Source of the DNA: Podochytrium sp. JEL0797
Taxonomy: Eukaryota; Chytridiomycota; Chytridiomycetes; Chytridiales; Chytriomycetaceae
DNA length: 16,138 bases
Assembly: GCA_027596195.1 (NCBI GenBank)
Contig: JADGJG010000584.1
Span: forward strand, 1-16,138
Direction: 5' to 3'
Shown here in pieces: positions 8,988 to 16,138 of this stretch. The notes below the pieces were generated by a model. That model worked only from the letters and a program-made list of their open reading frames with translations. It was not told where the DNA came from and made no database searches. Positions within the stretch are counted from its first letter, which is position 1. Every line of letters begins with the position of its first letter. The position numbers were made by a program, and so were the translations under genes.

Positions 8988-10003
8988 CTATTGATTTGGA
9001 GACGAGGAGGTACAGTTAATATCGACGTATCCGCTTGCTTCGTGGAGTGTGATTGATGGTTGGAAAGAGTTTCGCTTTTCCGCTTCGTGGTCTGTGCGAT
9101 CATACGCCGCCCTTCTTCACGATCCTTCATTCGTCAATTGCATCAACGACTTCGAATCTCGTATTTGCAGTCAATCCTCCGTATCAAGCCATAAGGCCAC
9201 TTGAATCGGGGTGGTTCGGCATGGCATCTCGTGACCCCCCTAAGAGGCATCTGCTCTGGCCCTCCCATCCGTCACTTTCAAATCCACTGCACCACAGTAC
9301 TGAGCATATTCGAGCTTCTGATTCGATTGATGGGCTGCTGCGGTGGTGCTGATGCGTTGATGGGGTGGGGATGGATGGTCGTAGGGCATGGGCTGTTCGA
9401 ACCATTTTGCGAGTTTCGTGTGACCGATTTCTGACCTTCGCCACCGCCGCACACCCACTCCGCCCGCGCTCTCTTCGGCACATCACGCTAAATATCTACG
9501 CTGAAGAACGCATGGTTTTCTGCCGTAACTCCTCCTTCGTTGTGATCGGGGCCCAATCTGTCCAGGAGTCTTTGCCCGCCGAGACTCTTGACGCGACTGC
9601 CCACATTATCAAATCAGCATCCTTCTCCGTGCACAGCATCTTGGGTTACAATTCTTCAACTCAGGAAACGAGCTCATATCGTTTTGCGCCACTCAACACC
9701 AATGTGGAACCGTGGTCCCTCCATAAAGCGACCGCCCTGTCCCAGGAAACTGGTCTCATTTTTTATATAACTGTTTCCCGGCGTGGTGTAAGACATATGG
9801 ATCGCTCGCCCCCGTTTTGTTTGCGGTTGGGTGGGGCAAGATGATGTCCGATAACGACTATTTTTTGTGTGGCCCCATTTTGAGGTGGAAATGCATCTTT
9901 CCTTTTTAAACCTTTAATCACATTAAGGGGGTAGAAAAAATGGGAGAGAAAGTGAAACAAACTGATTTTTATTTTTTCCAGATCTCATTTTCTTTCTCCC
10001 ATT
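8988..10003. other. RPL35 5' intron/promoter region
   Basis: This roughly 1-kb stretch lies upstream of the first secure RPL35 exon and downstream of the stop of the 10004-10879 gene. It should hold the missing RPL35 start exon, a long first intron and the promoter. Open frames on the plus strand (for example 9365-9844) have no recognisable domain. No tRNA or snoRNA signature convinced me. Confidence 0.45.
9762..9769 (-). promoter_or_regulatory. TATA box candidate, possibly for RPL35
   Basis: On the minus strand the sequence reads TATATAAA within AGTTATATAAAAAA, an excellent TATA match. It points toward RPL35 and lies about 360 nt before the ATG-only start candidate at 9405. The assignment to RPL35 is inference. 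Confidence 0.3.
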
Positions 10004-10879
10004 TCACTTTTCAAAAGGCGGCGGTGGTGGAAACGACGGCGACACTCCCATTCTCATTGGAGGAACCGGGAGAATGCTCTGAATAACCGGAATCTGAGGA
10101 ACAGGCGGAATGGGAGGAACCCAAGCCCCCCACTCTCCACCCGTCTCCTTCCACTCGCGTTTCGTCTCCCTGCACCGCGTCTTGTACTCCTTCTTGTGTT
10201 CCTTCAACATGCGGTGGTACTCCTTCGCGCCTTGCTGCGCCTCCAGGTGGTGTTGCTTCATTTGGTGCTCGTGGTGTCTCATTTGGTCTCTCATTTGGAC
10301 TTTTTGCGCACGCATGCATTCGTGGTATTCTTTGATGCGTTCGTGGTGTTCGTGTTTTGCTTCGCGGGGGGTGGTGGAGGGTCCGAAGTGGATGTGGAAG
10401 CCGGTTGGTGCGGGAGGGGGGGTGGGGTTGTAGTGGGGGGGAGATTTGGGGGAGTTATGGCGACCGTGATGGTGGTGGTGGTGGCCGTTCTTGGAATCCT
10501 TGTCTTGGGCCGCTTTGGGAGTGAATGGGTGGAAGGTGGACATTGATTCGGTCAGGCCGGTGTCGGGCTCGTCGGAGGGAATCCAAACCCATTGACCGCC
10601 TGGTTGGGAGGCGGGCGGTGGGAATGGAGGTGGAGCAAAGCCGTGTGGGGTAGGTGGTGGTGGAGGCAAGGGACGCGGTACAAAGTCTTTCTCCGTTGCG
10701 GGCCCCGCGAGAGGCTCCTTTTCGTACAAGTCGGATGAAGTCGTCATGAGATGGTCTTTTGGTGGATGAATTGGAAGGGGGGTCCTGCCTTTTTGAGCAT
10801 CCGGAGTGCCCCACGAATCCCCAATCAGCGACCAACCCGTGATTGATCCATCTTCATTTGATTCCACGAATCCAAGCAT
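10004..10879 (-). CDS. Unrecognised Pro/His/Lys-rich protein with WVWIPSDEPD motif
   Basis: A 291-aa uninterrupted minus-strand frame starts at the ATG at 10879. I do not recognise the family. The N-terminus contains GDSWGTPD (20-27). A proline-rich stretch leads to the motif QWVWIPSDEPD (about residues 95-105), then a histidine run (six H), another proline segment and a charged His/Gln/Lys/Glu-rich helix-like region (about 170-250). The C-terminus is again proline-rich (WVPPIPPVPQIPV..PPPPPFEK). No signal peptide or membrane segment is evident. The next gene in the same direction (11001-11649) carries related SWG and WVFIPSNQPD motifs and a similar Q/H/K/M-rich helix, so the two look like tandem paralogues. 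Frame length and the paralogue support a real gene; the function is unknown. Confidence 0.65.
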   Translation of the reverse strand: MLGFVESNEDGSITGWSLIGDSWGTPDAQKGRTPLPIHPPKDHLMTTSSDLYEKEPLAGPATEKDFVPRPLPPPPPTPHGFAPPPFPPPASQPGGQWVWIPSDEPDTGLTESMSTFHPFTPKAAQDKDSKNGHHHHHHGRHNSPKSPPHYNPTPPPAPTGFHIHFGPSTTPREAKHEHHERIKEYHECMRAQKVQMRDQMRHHEHQMKQHHLEAQQGAKEYHRMLKEHKKEYKTRCRETKREWKETGGEWGAWVPPIPPVPQIPVIQSILPVPPMRMGVSPSFPPPPPFEK

Positions 10880-11000
10880 GTCCCACGATACTTAAAATAT
10901 CGTAGGAGAAGGTTGCGTTATGCTCAAGGTTTGTCAGACAAGTTATGGTAATGGAGGACCCTGGCGATTATTATTGTACATGAGGTTCATTTATTTCTTC

Positions 11001-11649
11001 TTAAGAGTGAGGTACTATCCCACTTGCCCCCCCAAACAACGCCTCATCCCTCGGAAACTCAAACAACCGACTCATCCGTTGTTCATTCTGCCGCCGCGTT
11101 TTCTCACTCGACGGCCGTTTCTTCTTCTCCGCCCCCGTGCCGGCAACAACAACTGCCACCACACCCATCCCCAACTTTTCAGCATACCCCCGCATCTTCT
11201 CCGCATGTTGCGCTTGCTTCTGCATGTGGAGTTGCATTTTCTGCTGGTGTTTTTGGAGGTGGGCGAGGTTCCGCGTCGTTTCTTGTTGGGAGGGTGAGGG
11301 GTGGAGTTGTTTTTGGAAGGGTCGTGGTGAGGTGGGTGGGGATGGGAGTGTGGTGGGTGGCCGGGAATCGGGTTGGTTGGATGGGATAAACACCCATACG
11401 CCTTTTTGGTGTGGGGAGCGGGTGTGTGATGGGTCGTGGCATTGCGGTGGGATCGTGGTTGTCATGTTTCGCTTTGGTGATGAATGTTTTTTTGGAGCGC
11501 AAACGAGGGAGGGGAGGGGTTTCGGGGCGACCGCCCCACGAATCTTGCGGCCCAAAAAAATCATGGACCTCCTTTGTGATTGGGAATCCGAAAACAGAAC
11601 ACGCGTTTGCGATGCAACCGAATGAATATATATTGGTACTTCCACCCAT
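11001..11649 (-). pseudogene. Tandem paralogue of the 10004-10879 gene, apparently frameshifted
   Basis: On the minus strand, the frame open from the ATG at 11649 encodes GF..KEVHDFFGPQDSWGGRPE, resembling the GF..GDSWGTPD start of the neighbouring gene. A different frame (ATG options at 11564 and 11465, stop at 11001) encodes GVWVFIPSNQPD and a Gln/His/Lys/Met-rich helix (HLQKHQQKMQLHMQKQ), matching the neighbour's later motifs. The two frames differ by one base around a seven-A run (minus strand; T run near 11486-11492). A one-base homopolymer difference, real or a sequencing error, is the simplest reading; an unrecognised intron is the alternative. If the second frame alone is real, it encodes 154 or 187 aa. 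A TATA-like ATATATATT lies near 11623-11631. Function is unknown. Confidence 0.5.
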
Positions 11650-11693
11650 CGCACACTGATCAAAATTCAAATGGCAAAAAACAAGTCGGCCAA

Positions 11694-11714
11694 CCCCCCC
11701 CCCCCCCCCCCCCC
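11694..11714. repeat. Poly-C tract (21 C)
   Basis: A run of 21 consecutive C lies between the PDCD5 stop codon (11735) and the start region of the 11001-11649 gene. Its length may be inaccurate, as is typical of homopolymers. Confidence 0.8.
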
Positions 11715-11734
11715 GCTTCCCACAGGTCATAAAC

Positions 11735-12570
11735 TCACAATCCAGCCAACAAGTCCTCATCGTCATCCGAATCCACCACATTACGTCTCGTGATCTTACA
11801 GTAACACAAGCGTCAGTATATTTGGGGGTTTGAAAATGTTTGGCGCACGCCCACCTTGATCTTAGACTCCTGTTTCGACGCCTGCTGCTCGTTCAATTGT
11901 TCGAGGAAATCAATCAACTGAGCTTCATTGATTTTGCCCTTGATTTGGCCGCCCTGGGCCTTTGGTGATGGGAAAAGGCCGAGGTTTCAGCAATCCGTTT
12001 GATAAAACCGCGCTTTGTTTGTTCCTCACCATGCGAATCAACAGGTCTTCCACGGCTCTCGCTTTTTCTTGTTTCACGATTGAAATACGGGCCACTGCAA
12101 ACCCGAGGGGGGGGGGGGGAGGGGGTTAGTCAGAATCCGAAACTCGCCAAATCCGCTGGACGGCGTTTCGCGACCATCCGAGATGCAAATACGCACGTCT
12201 CTCTCGGGCACTGTTGTCGAGAAGTTGAATCAACTAGAGCAAATGGAATTAGCCGTGGGAAGGGGGGGAGGAGGGTGAGTCAGGATCAGGTTTGGACCCA
12301 CCATCGTTCTTCGCATCTCCTCCATTTGCCTGGAATGAATAAGGATTGAGCTGGTTAGAAACTCTCTCTCTCTCTGTGTGTGTGTGTCTCCGTTTCAAGA
12401 AGAAAGGCACTCAACTGCATCTTGGCCTCGTCGTTGCCTTCGCCTGAGGGACCTTTGGCGGCAGTGAGTCCAGCGGGAAGAGAGGATCCCGAGGAGCCGC
12501 CGGCAGGTCCGCCTCGCATTTCTTGCATGCGCTTCGCGCGGATCTGGGCAAGTTCGTCGTCGCCGTCCAT
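11735..12570 (-). CDS. PDCD5: PDCD5-family protein (programmed cell death 5 / TFAR19)
   Basis: This is a small conserved eukaryotic/archaeal DNA-binding-domain protein, in animals linked to apoptosis, TIP60 and the TRiC chaperonin; the fungal role is less defined. Six minus-strand exons, 12416-12570, 12302-12329, 12197-12233, 12030-12094, 11855-11959 and 11735-11794, join in frame across five GT-AG introns (60-102 nt) to give 149 aa. The joined core reads QMEEMRRTM, LIQLLDNSARERLARI, IVKQEKARAVEDLLIRMAQ and GGQIKGKINEAQLIDFLEQL, and ends RRNVVDSDDDED, all hallmarks of the family. The protein is longer than human PDCD5 (125 aa), mainly through a Gly/Ser/Ala-rich insert at residues 20-45. Exons of 28 and 37 nt are unusually small. 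It lies 158 bp downstream of LST8 in the same orientation. Identification is secure. Confidence 0.93.
12107..12119. repeat. Poly-G tract inside a PDCD5 intron
   Basis: Thirteen G on the plus strand are a C run on the coding strand, placed just upstream of the TTTGCAG acceptor of PDCD5 exon 4, where a polypyrimidine tract is expected. Confidence 0.75.
12362..12390. repeat. (CT)n(GT)n microsatellite in PDCD5 intron 1
   Basis: A CT repeat passes directly into a GT repeat within the 86-nt first intron of PDCD5. It is a compound dinucleotide microsatellite and is likely length-polymorphic. Confidence 0.8.
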
Positions 12571-12670
12571 ATTTTTTTATCAAGTTTTTTTTCCACCTCT
12601 CCTCGATGAACTTCTCACTCTCTCTTTCGCGGCCAGACACGCGACGCCTTGATAGTATGGACACTTGATT

Positions 12671-12680
12671 TTTATTTATT
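12671..12680 (-). terminator. AATAAATAAA polyadenylation signal of LST8
   Basis: On the minus strand, AATAAATAAA lies about 50 nt past the LST8 stop codon, an ideal position for a poly(A) signal before PDCD5 begins at 12570. Confidence 0.55.
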
Positions 12681-12728
12681 GGTTCGGAAAATATCCTGTC
12701 CGCAGCCACACCACCCAACTCCATCAAT

Positions 12729-14480
12729 TCAGATTGATATATCGTGCAACGCAACACACACGACGGCCTTCTGGTGTCCATTGTAATGACGGATTGTTTC
12801 AGAGGTCGAGAGGTCCCATAAACGTGCAGAGTTGTCGGAAGATCCTGCAAAACAAAAACCACCACGCGAAGAGGTCAGCATAGCGATCCCCCCTCGCTTT
12901 CACGCAAGAATGTAACGCACCTGTAACAAGGTATGCAGAATCGGCTGAAAAGGCAACATCCCACACCCTAAGTTTTTTGGAACGTGTTAGAATTTGCGTG
13001 AGGTGGATCAAGGCTTGTTGGTTTCGTTTTTTACGCACCATCTTTGGTGTCCCTTCAGAGTCTTTTCGAGCTCGAATCCGTGATCGATGGAAGACCAGAT
13101 TTTGACGGTGTGATCAGCAGAACTGTATTTGGGAGGTGTAGAAATCATGGTTCAAACTCGCTGCCAACGCAACACCAGCGAAACCCACTCCAGCATCCAC
13201 TCACCATGTCGCAAGAGACCTCGTGTCCGGACTCAGCAAACATTTCGTAATGTACGTGTTGTGCGCATTGACTTGCTTCACGGCCTCCAAGTCTGTAAAA
13301 TCGCCCTTGTTTTTGGTTCTCCACACATATACGTTTCCCTACACCACCAAAAAATCGTCAGCGAAACCCCCACCCACCCCCCACATTACCTTATTATTCC
13401 CCGCCACCAAAATACTCCCATCAATCGCCATGCTCACACTACGCACGGGCACGTCTTCCTCCGGCACGAGTTCGTGTGTGCACTTGTTTTCGCCGAGGTC
13501 CCATACTTTGATGGTGCCGTTCTGATCGCAGGACACGAGTTCGCCTTGGTTTGGGTGGATGATGACGTCTGTGACGGGGGCTTTGAGTTGGTAGTCGCGT
13601 TGGACGTTGGGGGATCTATATTTGTTTTGGAGGGGGGTGGGGTGGGTGTGTTAGAGGGGATGGAGTTGTTGGTTTGATGGACTCGATTCGTGGATTCGTT
13701 TCGAAAGTAAAGCGCGTTCTTCTCGTTCGAAAATGGAGTTCGGGCGCGCTGCATGTTTTGTTGATCCGTGTCTCACTCCAGCGCATATCGTCCTCCGCCC
13801 CATTCCTGAAACTACTGGAATTGAGACTCGTTCAAGAGGTTTTTCGATCGCGGGGCAGAATTTCGAAAGGATCGAGGTCACAAGAAGCCACAGAAGGGAG
13901 AAGTCCAAAATCGCTTTCCCCATTACCTCACATCCCAAATCTTGATGCTTCCATCCTCACTTCCCGTCACAATCCACCGCCCAGCGGATTGGAAACCCAG
14001 CGCAGTGACGTTTCCCGAATGTCCTTCGAATGACGTGACCTATCCGTGTTGGTTTTTTTGCGATAGTCAGTCCACCTCTCGGGATGAGCCGGATTACGGC
14101 AGCAAGAGAAGGAAGGGAGATTACAGGATTGCCGTTGTTTGTTTGAGCGTCGTATAGCCTGACGTGCGGGTTTCCTGGTGAAATTGAGTCAGCGGAGGGG
14201 GAGGGGAGCAGGATTCGCGAGACGGGACACTCGCACGGCGCATTTGGATGCACGCAAAAAGCGGTACCTGCGGCGGCCAGGAAGCGCTTGTCGGGGGATA
14301 TGGCGATGCGGTTGACTTGCTGGAATAGGGAGTGAGACGGAGAAGCAAGGGGAAGCGGGCGAGGCGTACCGATTCGGTGTGCTGGATGGTGCGCACGCAG
14401 ATGCCGGACAGGGCTTCCCAGAAGCGGATGGTGTGGTCGTAGCCGGCAGTGGCGAGGAGGACGGTTCCTTGATCAGCCAT
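12729..14480 (-). CDS. LST8: LST8 (mLST8/GbetaL), WD40 subunit of TOR complexes
   Basis: LST8 is a seven-bladed WD40 propeller that binds the TOR kinase domain in TORC1 and TORC2. Nine minus-strand exons, 14370-14480, 14268-14319, 14125-14174, 13927-14039, 13390-13615, 13205-13338, 13039-13122, 12921-12967 and 12729-12844, join in frame to 310 aa, close to yeast (303) and human (326). All eight introns are GT-AG (50-311 nt). The diagnostic N-terminus [19 protein letters not shown] is present, followed by successive WD units: [45 protein letters not shown] and [11 protein letters not shown]. The family-typical end [11 protein letters not shown] is also seen. The start codon faces the RPA2 start only 47 bp away, so the two genes probably share a bidirectional promoter. 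Identification is very secure. Confidence 0.96.
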
Positions 14481-14527
14481 TTTGTGACTGCAAAAAAAAC
14501 CAACACTTTCATCCAAAACACAGCACG
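14481..14527. promoter_or_regulatory. 47-bp divergent spacer between LST8 and RPA2
   Basis: Only 47 bp separate the ATG of LST8 (minus) from that of RPA2 (plus). The spacer contains an A8 run and A/C-rich sequence but no TATA box. The core promoter of each gene probably overlaps the spacer or the 5' coding part of its neighbour. Confidence 0.6.
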
Positions 14528-15870
14528 ATGATGGCAGGAAACGGAAACGGCTTCGGCGGCTACGGCGGCTACAACGGAGGCGGCGGTGCCGCAAAGTACT
14601 CGACAAACTACGCCAACGCATCGCCGCAGCCGCAGGGCGGCGGCTTCTCGGCTTCGCAGGGCGGCGGATTCGACTCGCCAGGGGGCGGTGGGAAGGTAGT
14701 ACCTCTTGGGGAGTTTCTATTCCTTGCTAGGGTGTACTAGGGCGTGCTATACTAGGGCGTGCTAGGCATTCCTAGGCACTGCTAGGCTTTCCTAGGGCAT
14801 TGTCTCACACACCCTTCCTTTCGCAGCAATTCCGCAAACAGTCGCTGCGCCCCGTGTCCATCAAACACCTCTCTCGCGCGCGCGCAGAAACCGAAGGCGC
14901 GGCCCTTGTTCTCGACGGCGAAGAAATGAACATGGTGAGTGCGTCAAAAAGTGTCCAGAAATCGCAACGCAAAACAAAAACAAAACAAAACAAAAACCAG
15001 GTCAAAGTCATTGGCCGCATCTCAAAGGCGAGCGTGGCTTCCACCGTCATGAAGTACCTCGTCTCCGACGGCAACCACAACGTCGAATGCGTCAAGTTCT
15101 TGAGTCCAGAGCAGGGCGGGGACCTTGCGGATACCCAGATGTTCAGGCAAGATCCCTTTCTCATTTTATTACCACGTCTAACACGAAAACAACAGCGAGG
15201 GCTCCTACGTTAAAGTCATTGGCCTCGCAAAAATGAACCCCAAATCAAACGCGAGCCCCATCCAAATCACAAACATTTTCGTCTTCCCTGTCACGAGCAT
15301 GGACGAAGTTACCTACCACACCTTGGAATGCATCTACACCCACTTGCAGCTGACTCGTGGTGCCGAAATGATGGTAAACAGACTTCCCCCCTTTTTTGCT
15401 TCCCATCGCGTTTTGCGTAGCTCTAACGTCCCATGCTCGTGTTGATACAACAGGGAAGCCAACAACAACCCCACATGACCGCAGATCAATCGAACGCCTA
15501 CAACAATTCAGCCTACGCGCACGGAGGCTCGAGCCAAGGTGCCGGTGGTTACGCAGCGCCCATGCAAGGAGGAGGAGGCAACTTTGGTCAACAGAACCAG
15601 TACTCTGACTTGTCGCGTGTCGAGGCGCAAGTGATGCTCATGCTTGACAAGTATCCGGACGGAATCGACGCTGCGACCATGTATGCGAATTTGAGAAGTG
15701 TGGGGCCGCAGCATGAGATTCAGTATGTTTTTTTTCTTTTTGTCGATTTTGTCGGTTGCGGTGGTGGTTTTGGTTAACTGAGTGTCCTTTTTTTTAGGAA
15801 CGCGTTGACTGTTCTTGAGAGCAATGGACTGCTTTACGACAATGGAACTGGATTGTTTTGCAAGATTTGA
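14528..15870 (+). CDS. RPA2: Replication protein A 32-kDa subunit (RPA2/Rfa2)
   Basis: RPA2 is the middle subunit of the heterotrimeric single-stranded-DNA-binding complex used in replication, repair and recombination. Six exons, 14528-14695, 14827-14934, 15001-15146, 15196-15373, 15454-15722 and 15798-15870, join in frame to 313 aa. The N-terminus is Gly/Ser-rich ([13 protein letters not shown]), like the phosphorylated N-terminal region of RPA2. The central OB fold runs from about residue 65 to 195 ([48 protein letters not shown]). A Gly/Gln/Asn-rich linker leads to the C-terminal winged helix ([32 protein letters not shown]). Four introns are GT-AG; intron 3 (15147-15195) appears to be GC-AG. 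A second ATG directly follows the first. Identification is secure. Confidence 0.93.
14727..14796. repeat. CTAGG array with 10-bp phasing in RPA2 intron 1
   Basis: Seven CTAGG pentamers start at 14727, 14737, 14752, 14762, 14772, 14782 and 14792. Five of the six steps are exactly 10 bp and one is 15 bp. The array fills the middle of the 131-nt first intron of RPA2. Confidence 0.85.
15147..15195 (+). other. Probable GC-AG intron in RPA2
   Basis: Exon 3 ends ATGTTCAG and the next bases are GCAAGA, matching the GC-donor consensus AG|GCAAGT. The intron is 49 nt, has a CTAAC branch point near 15178 and ends in AACAG. Joining gives AG|C (Ser) followed by EGSYVKV in frame. A rival GT donor six bases upstream (AT|GTTCAG) also keeps the frame but is a poor match. 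Confidence 0.7.
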
Positions 15871-16087
15871 AGTAATATATTGTTTTTATTCGAAATGGAG
15901 AGAGAAACCTTGTGTGTTGTGCGCTTGCGAGAGGATTCCAAAAAAAATCTCGCGACCACCTCTTCTTTGATTATATCTGAGGCCTGGTGTTCCGAGATCC
16001 CTTCCATGCTCTCTGAACCGGAACACCAACAGTTTTGGAACGTCCAAGCGCTGCTGCGCGTTCAAATGCAAATCGTTGAGACGTCGT
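15871..16087. other. 3' flank of RPA2
   Basis: This stretch follows the RPA2 stop and begins A/T-rich (AGTAATATATTG), fitting a 3' UTR. A 61-codon minus-strand frame has no recognisable content. Nothing else is visible before the G run. Confidence 0.4.

Positions 16088-16138
<51 letters not shown>
16088..16138. repeat. Terminal poly-G run (51 G)
   Basis: The window ends in 51 uninterrupted G. This is typical of a no-signal artefact in two-colour sequencing chemistry or of an assembly that stopped in a G tract. It is unlikely to be a faithful representation of the genome. Confidence 0.8.

Noticed and set aside
9396..9406. GGTTCGAAC on the minus strand, resembling a tRNA B box
   Set aside because: No A box, acceptor stem or anticodon arm could be placed around it.
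9365..9844. Plus-strand 159-codon frame upstream of RPL35
   Set aside because: No recognisable motif; it overlaps the likely RPL35 first intron and promoter on the other strand.
10196..10546. Plus-strand hydrophobic frame looking like a membrane protein
   Set aside because: It is the antisense of the His/Lys/Gln-rich coding region of the 10004-10879 gene, which gives Leu/Val-rich reverse translations.
13616..13926. Possible gene or snoRNA inside the 311-nt LST8 intron 4
   Set aside because: The open frames are read-through of the intron, and no convincing C/D or H/ACA box pair was seen.

Overview
The window is nuclear DNA from an intron-rich eukaryote, most likely a fungus. At least 27 short spliceosomal introns (about 47 to 311 nt) can be reconstructed because exons on either side join in frame into well-known conserved proteins. 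The uL29/RPL35 C-terminus ([11 protein letters not shown]) and the yeast-like methionyl-tRNA synthetase core point to fungi. Two small GPI-anchor-like proteins have a cysteine spacing resembling the fungal CFEM domain. The intron density together with a WHEP domain on MetRS suggests an early-diverging (chytrid-like) lineage; that placement is inference. The window is bounded by C/G homopolymer sequence, with 51 G at the right end, so it looks like a whole short contig.

Left part (1-6430, + strand): about 690 bases with no supported gene, then cytosolic methionyl-tRNA synthetase (687-3527, 7 exons, 748 aa), a secreted cysteine-patterned protein with signal peptide and GPI-like tail (3795-4496), and a 513-aa proline/glutamine-rich protein with a basic patch (4842-6430, 2 exons).

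Middle part (6431-11664, - strand): a convergent spacer, then a second protein with the same cysteine spacing (7022-7617), a 786-bp spacer with direct repeats, ribosomal protein uL29/RPL35 (8404-8987 plus an unresolved first exon), and two tandem genes of an unrecognised family sharing a W/V-rich IPS..PD motif (10004-10879 and 11001-11649). The second of these appears frameshifted.

Right part (11735-15870): PDCD5 (- strand, 6 exons), the TOR-complex WD40 protein LST8 (- strand, 9 exons), then the divergently transcribed replication protein A 32-kDa subunit RPA2 (+ strand, 6 exons). The LST8 and RPA2 start codons are only 47 bp apart.

Five genes are housekeeping functions (translation, ribosome, TOR signalling, DNA replication and repair, PDCD5); I see no operon-like or mobile system. 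The most distinctive material is the six-cysteine pair, the tandem IPS..PD family, a GC-AG intron in RPA2, and a 10-bp-phased CTAGG array in RPA2 intron 1.
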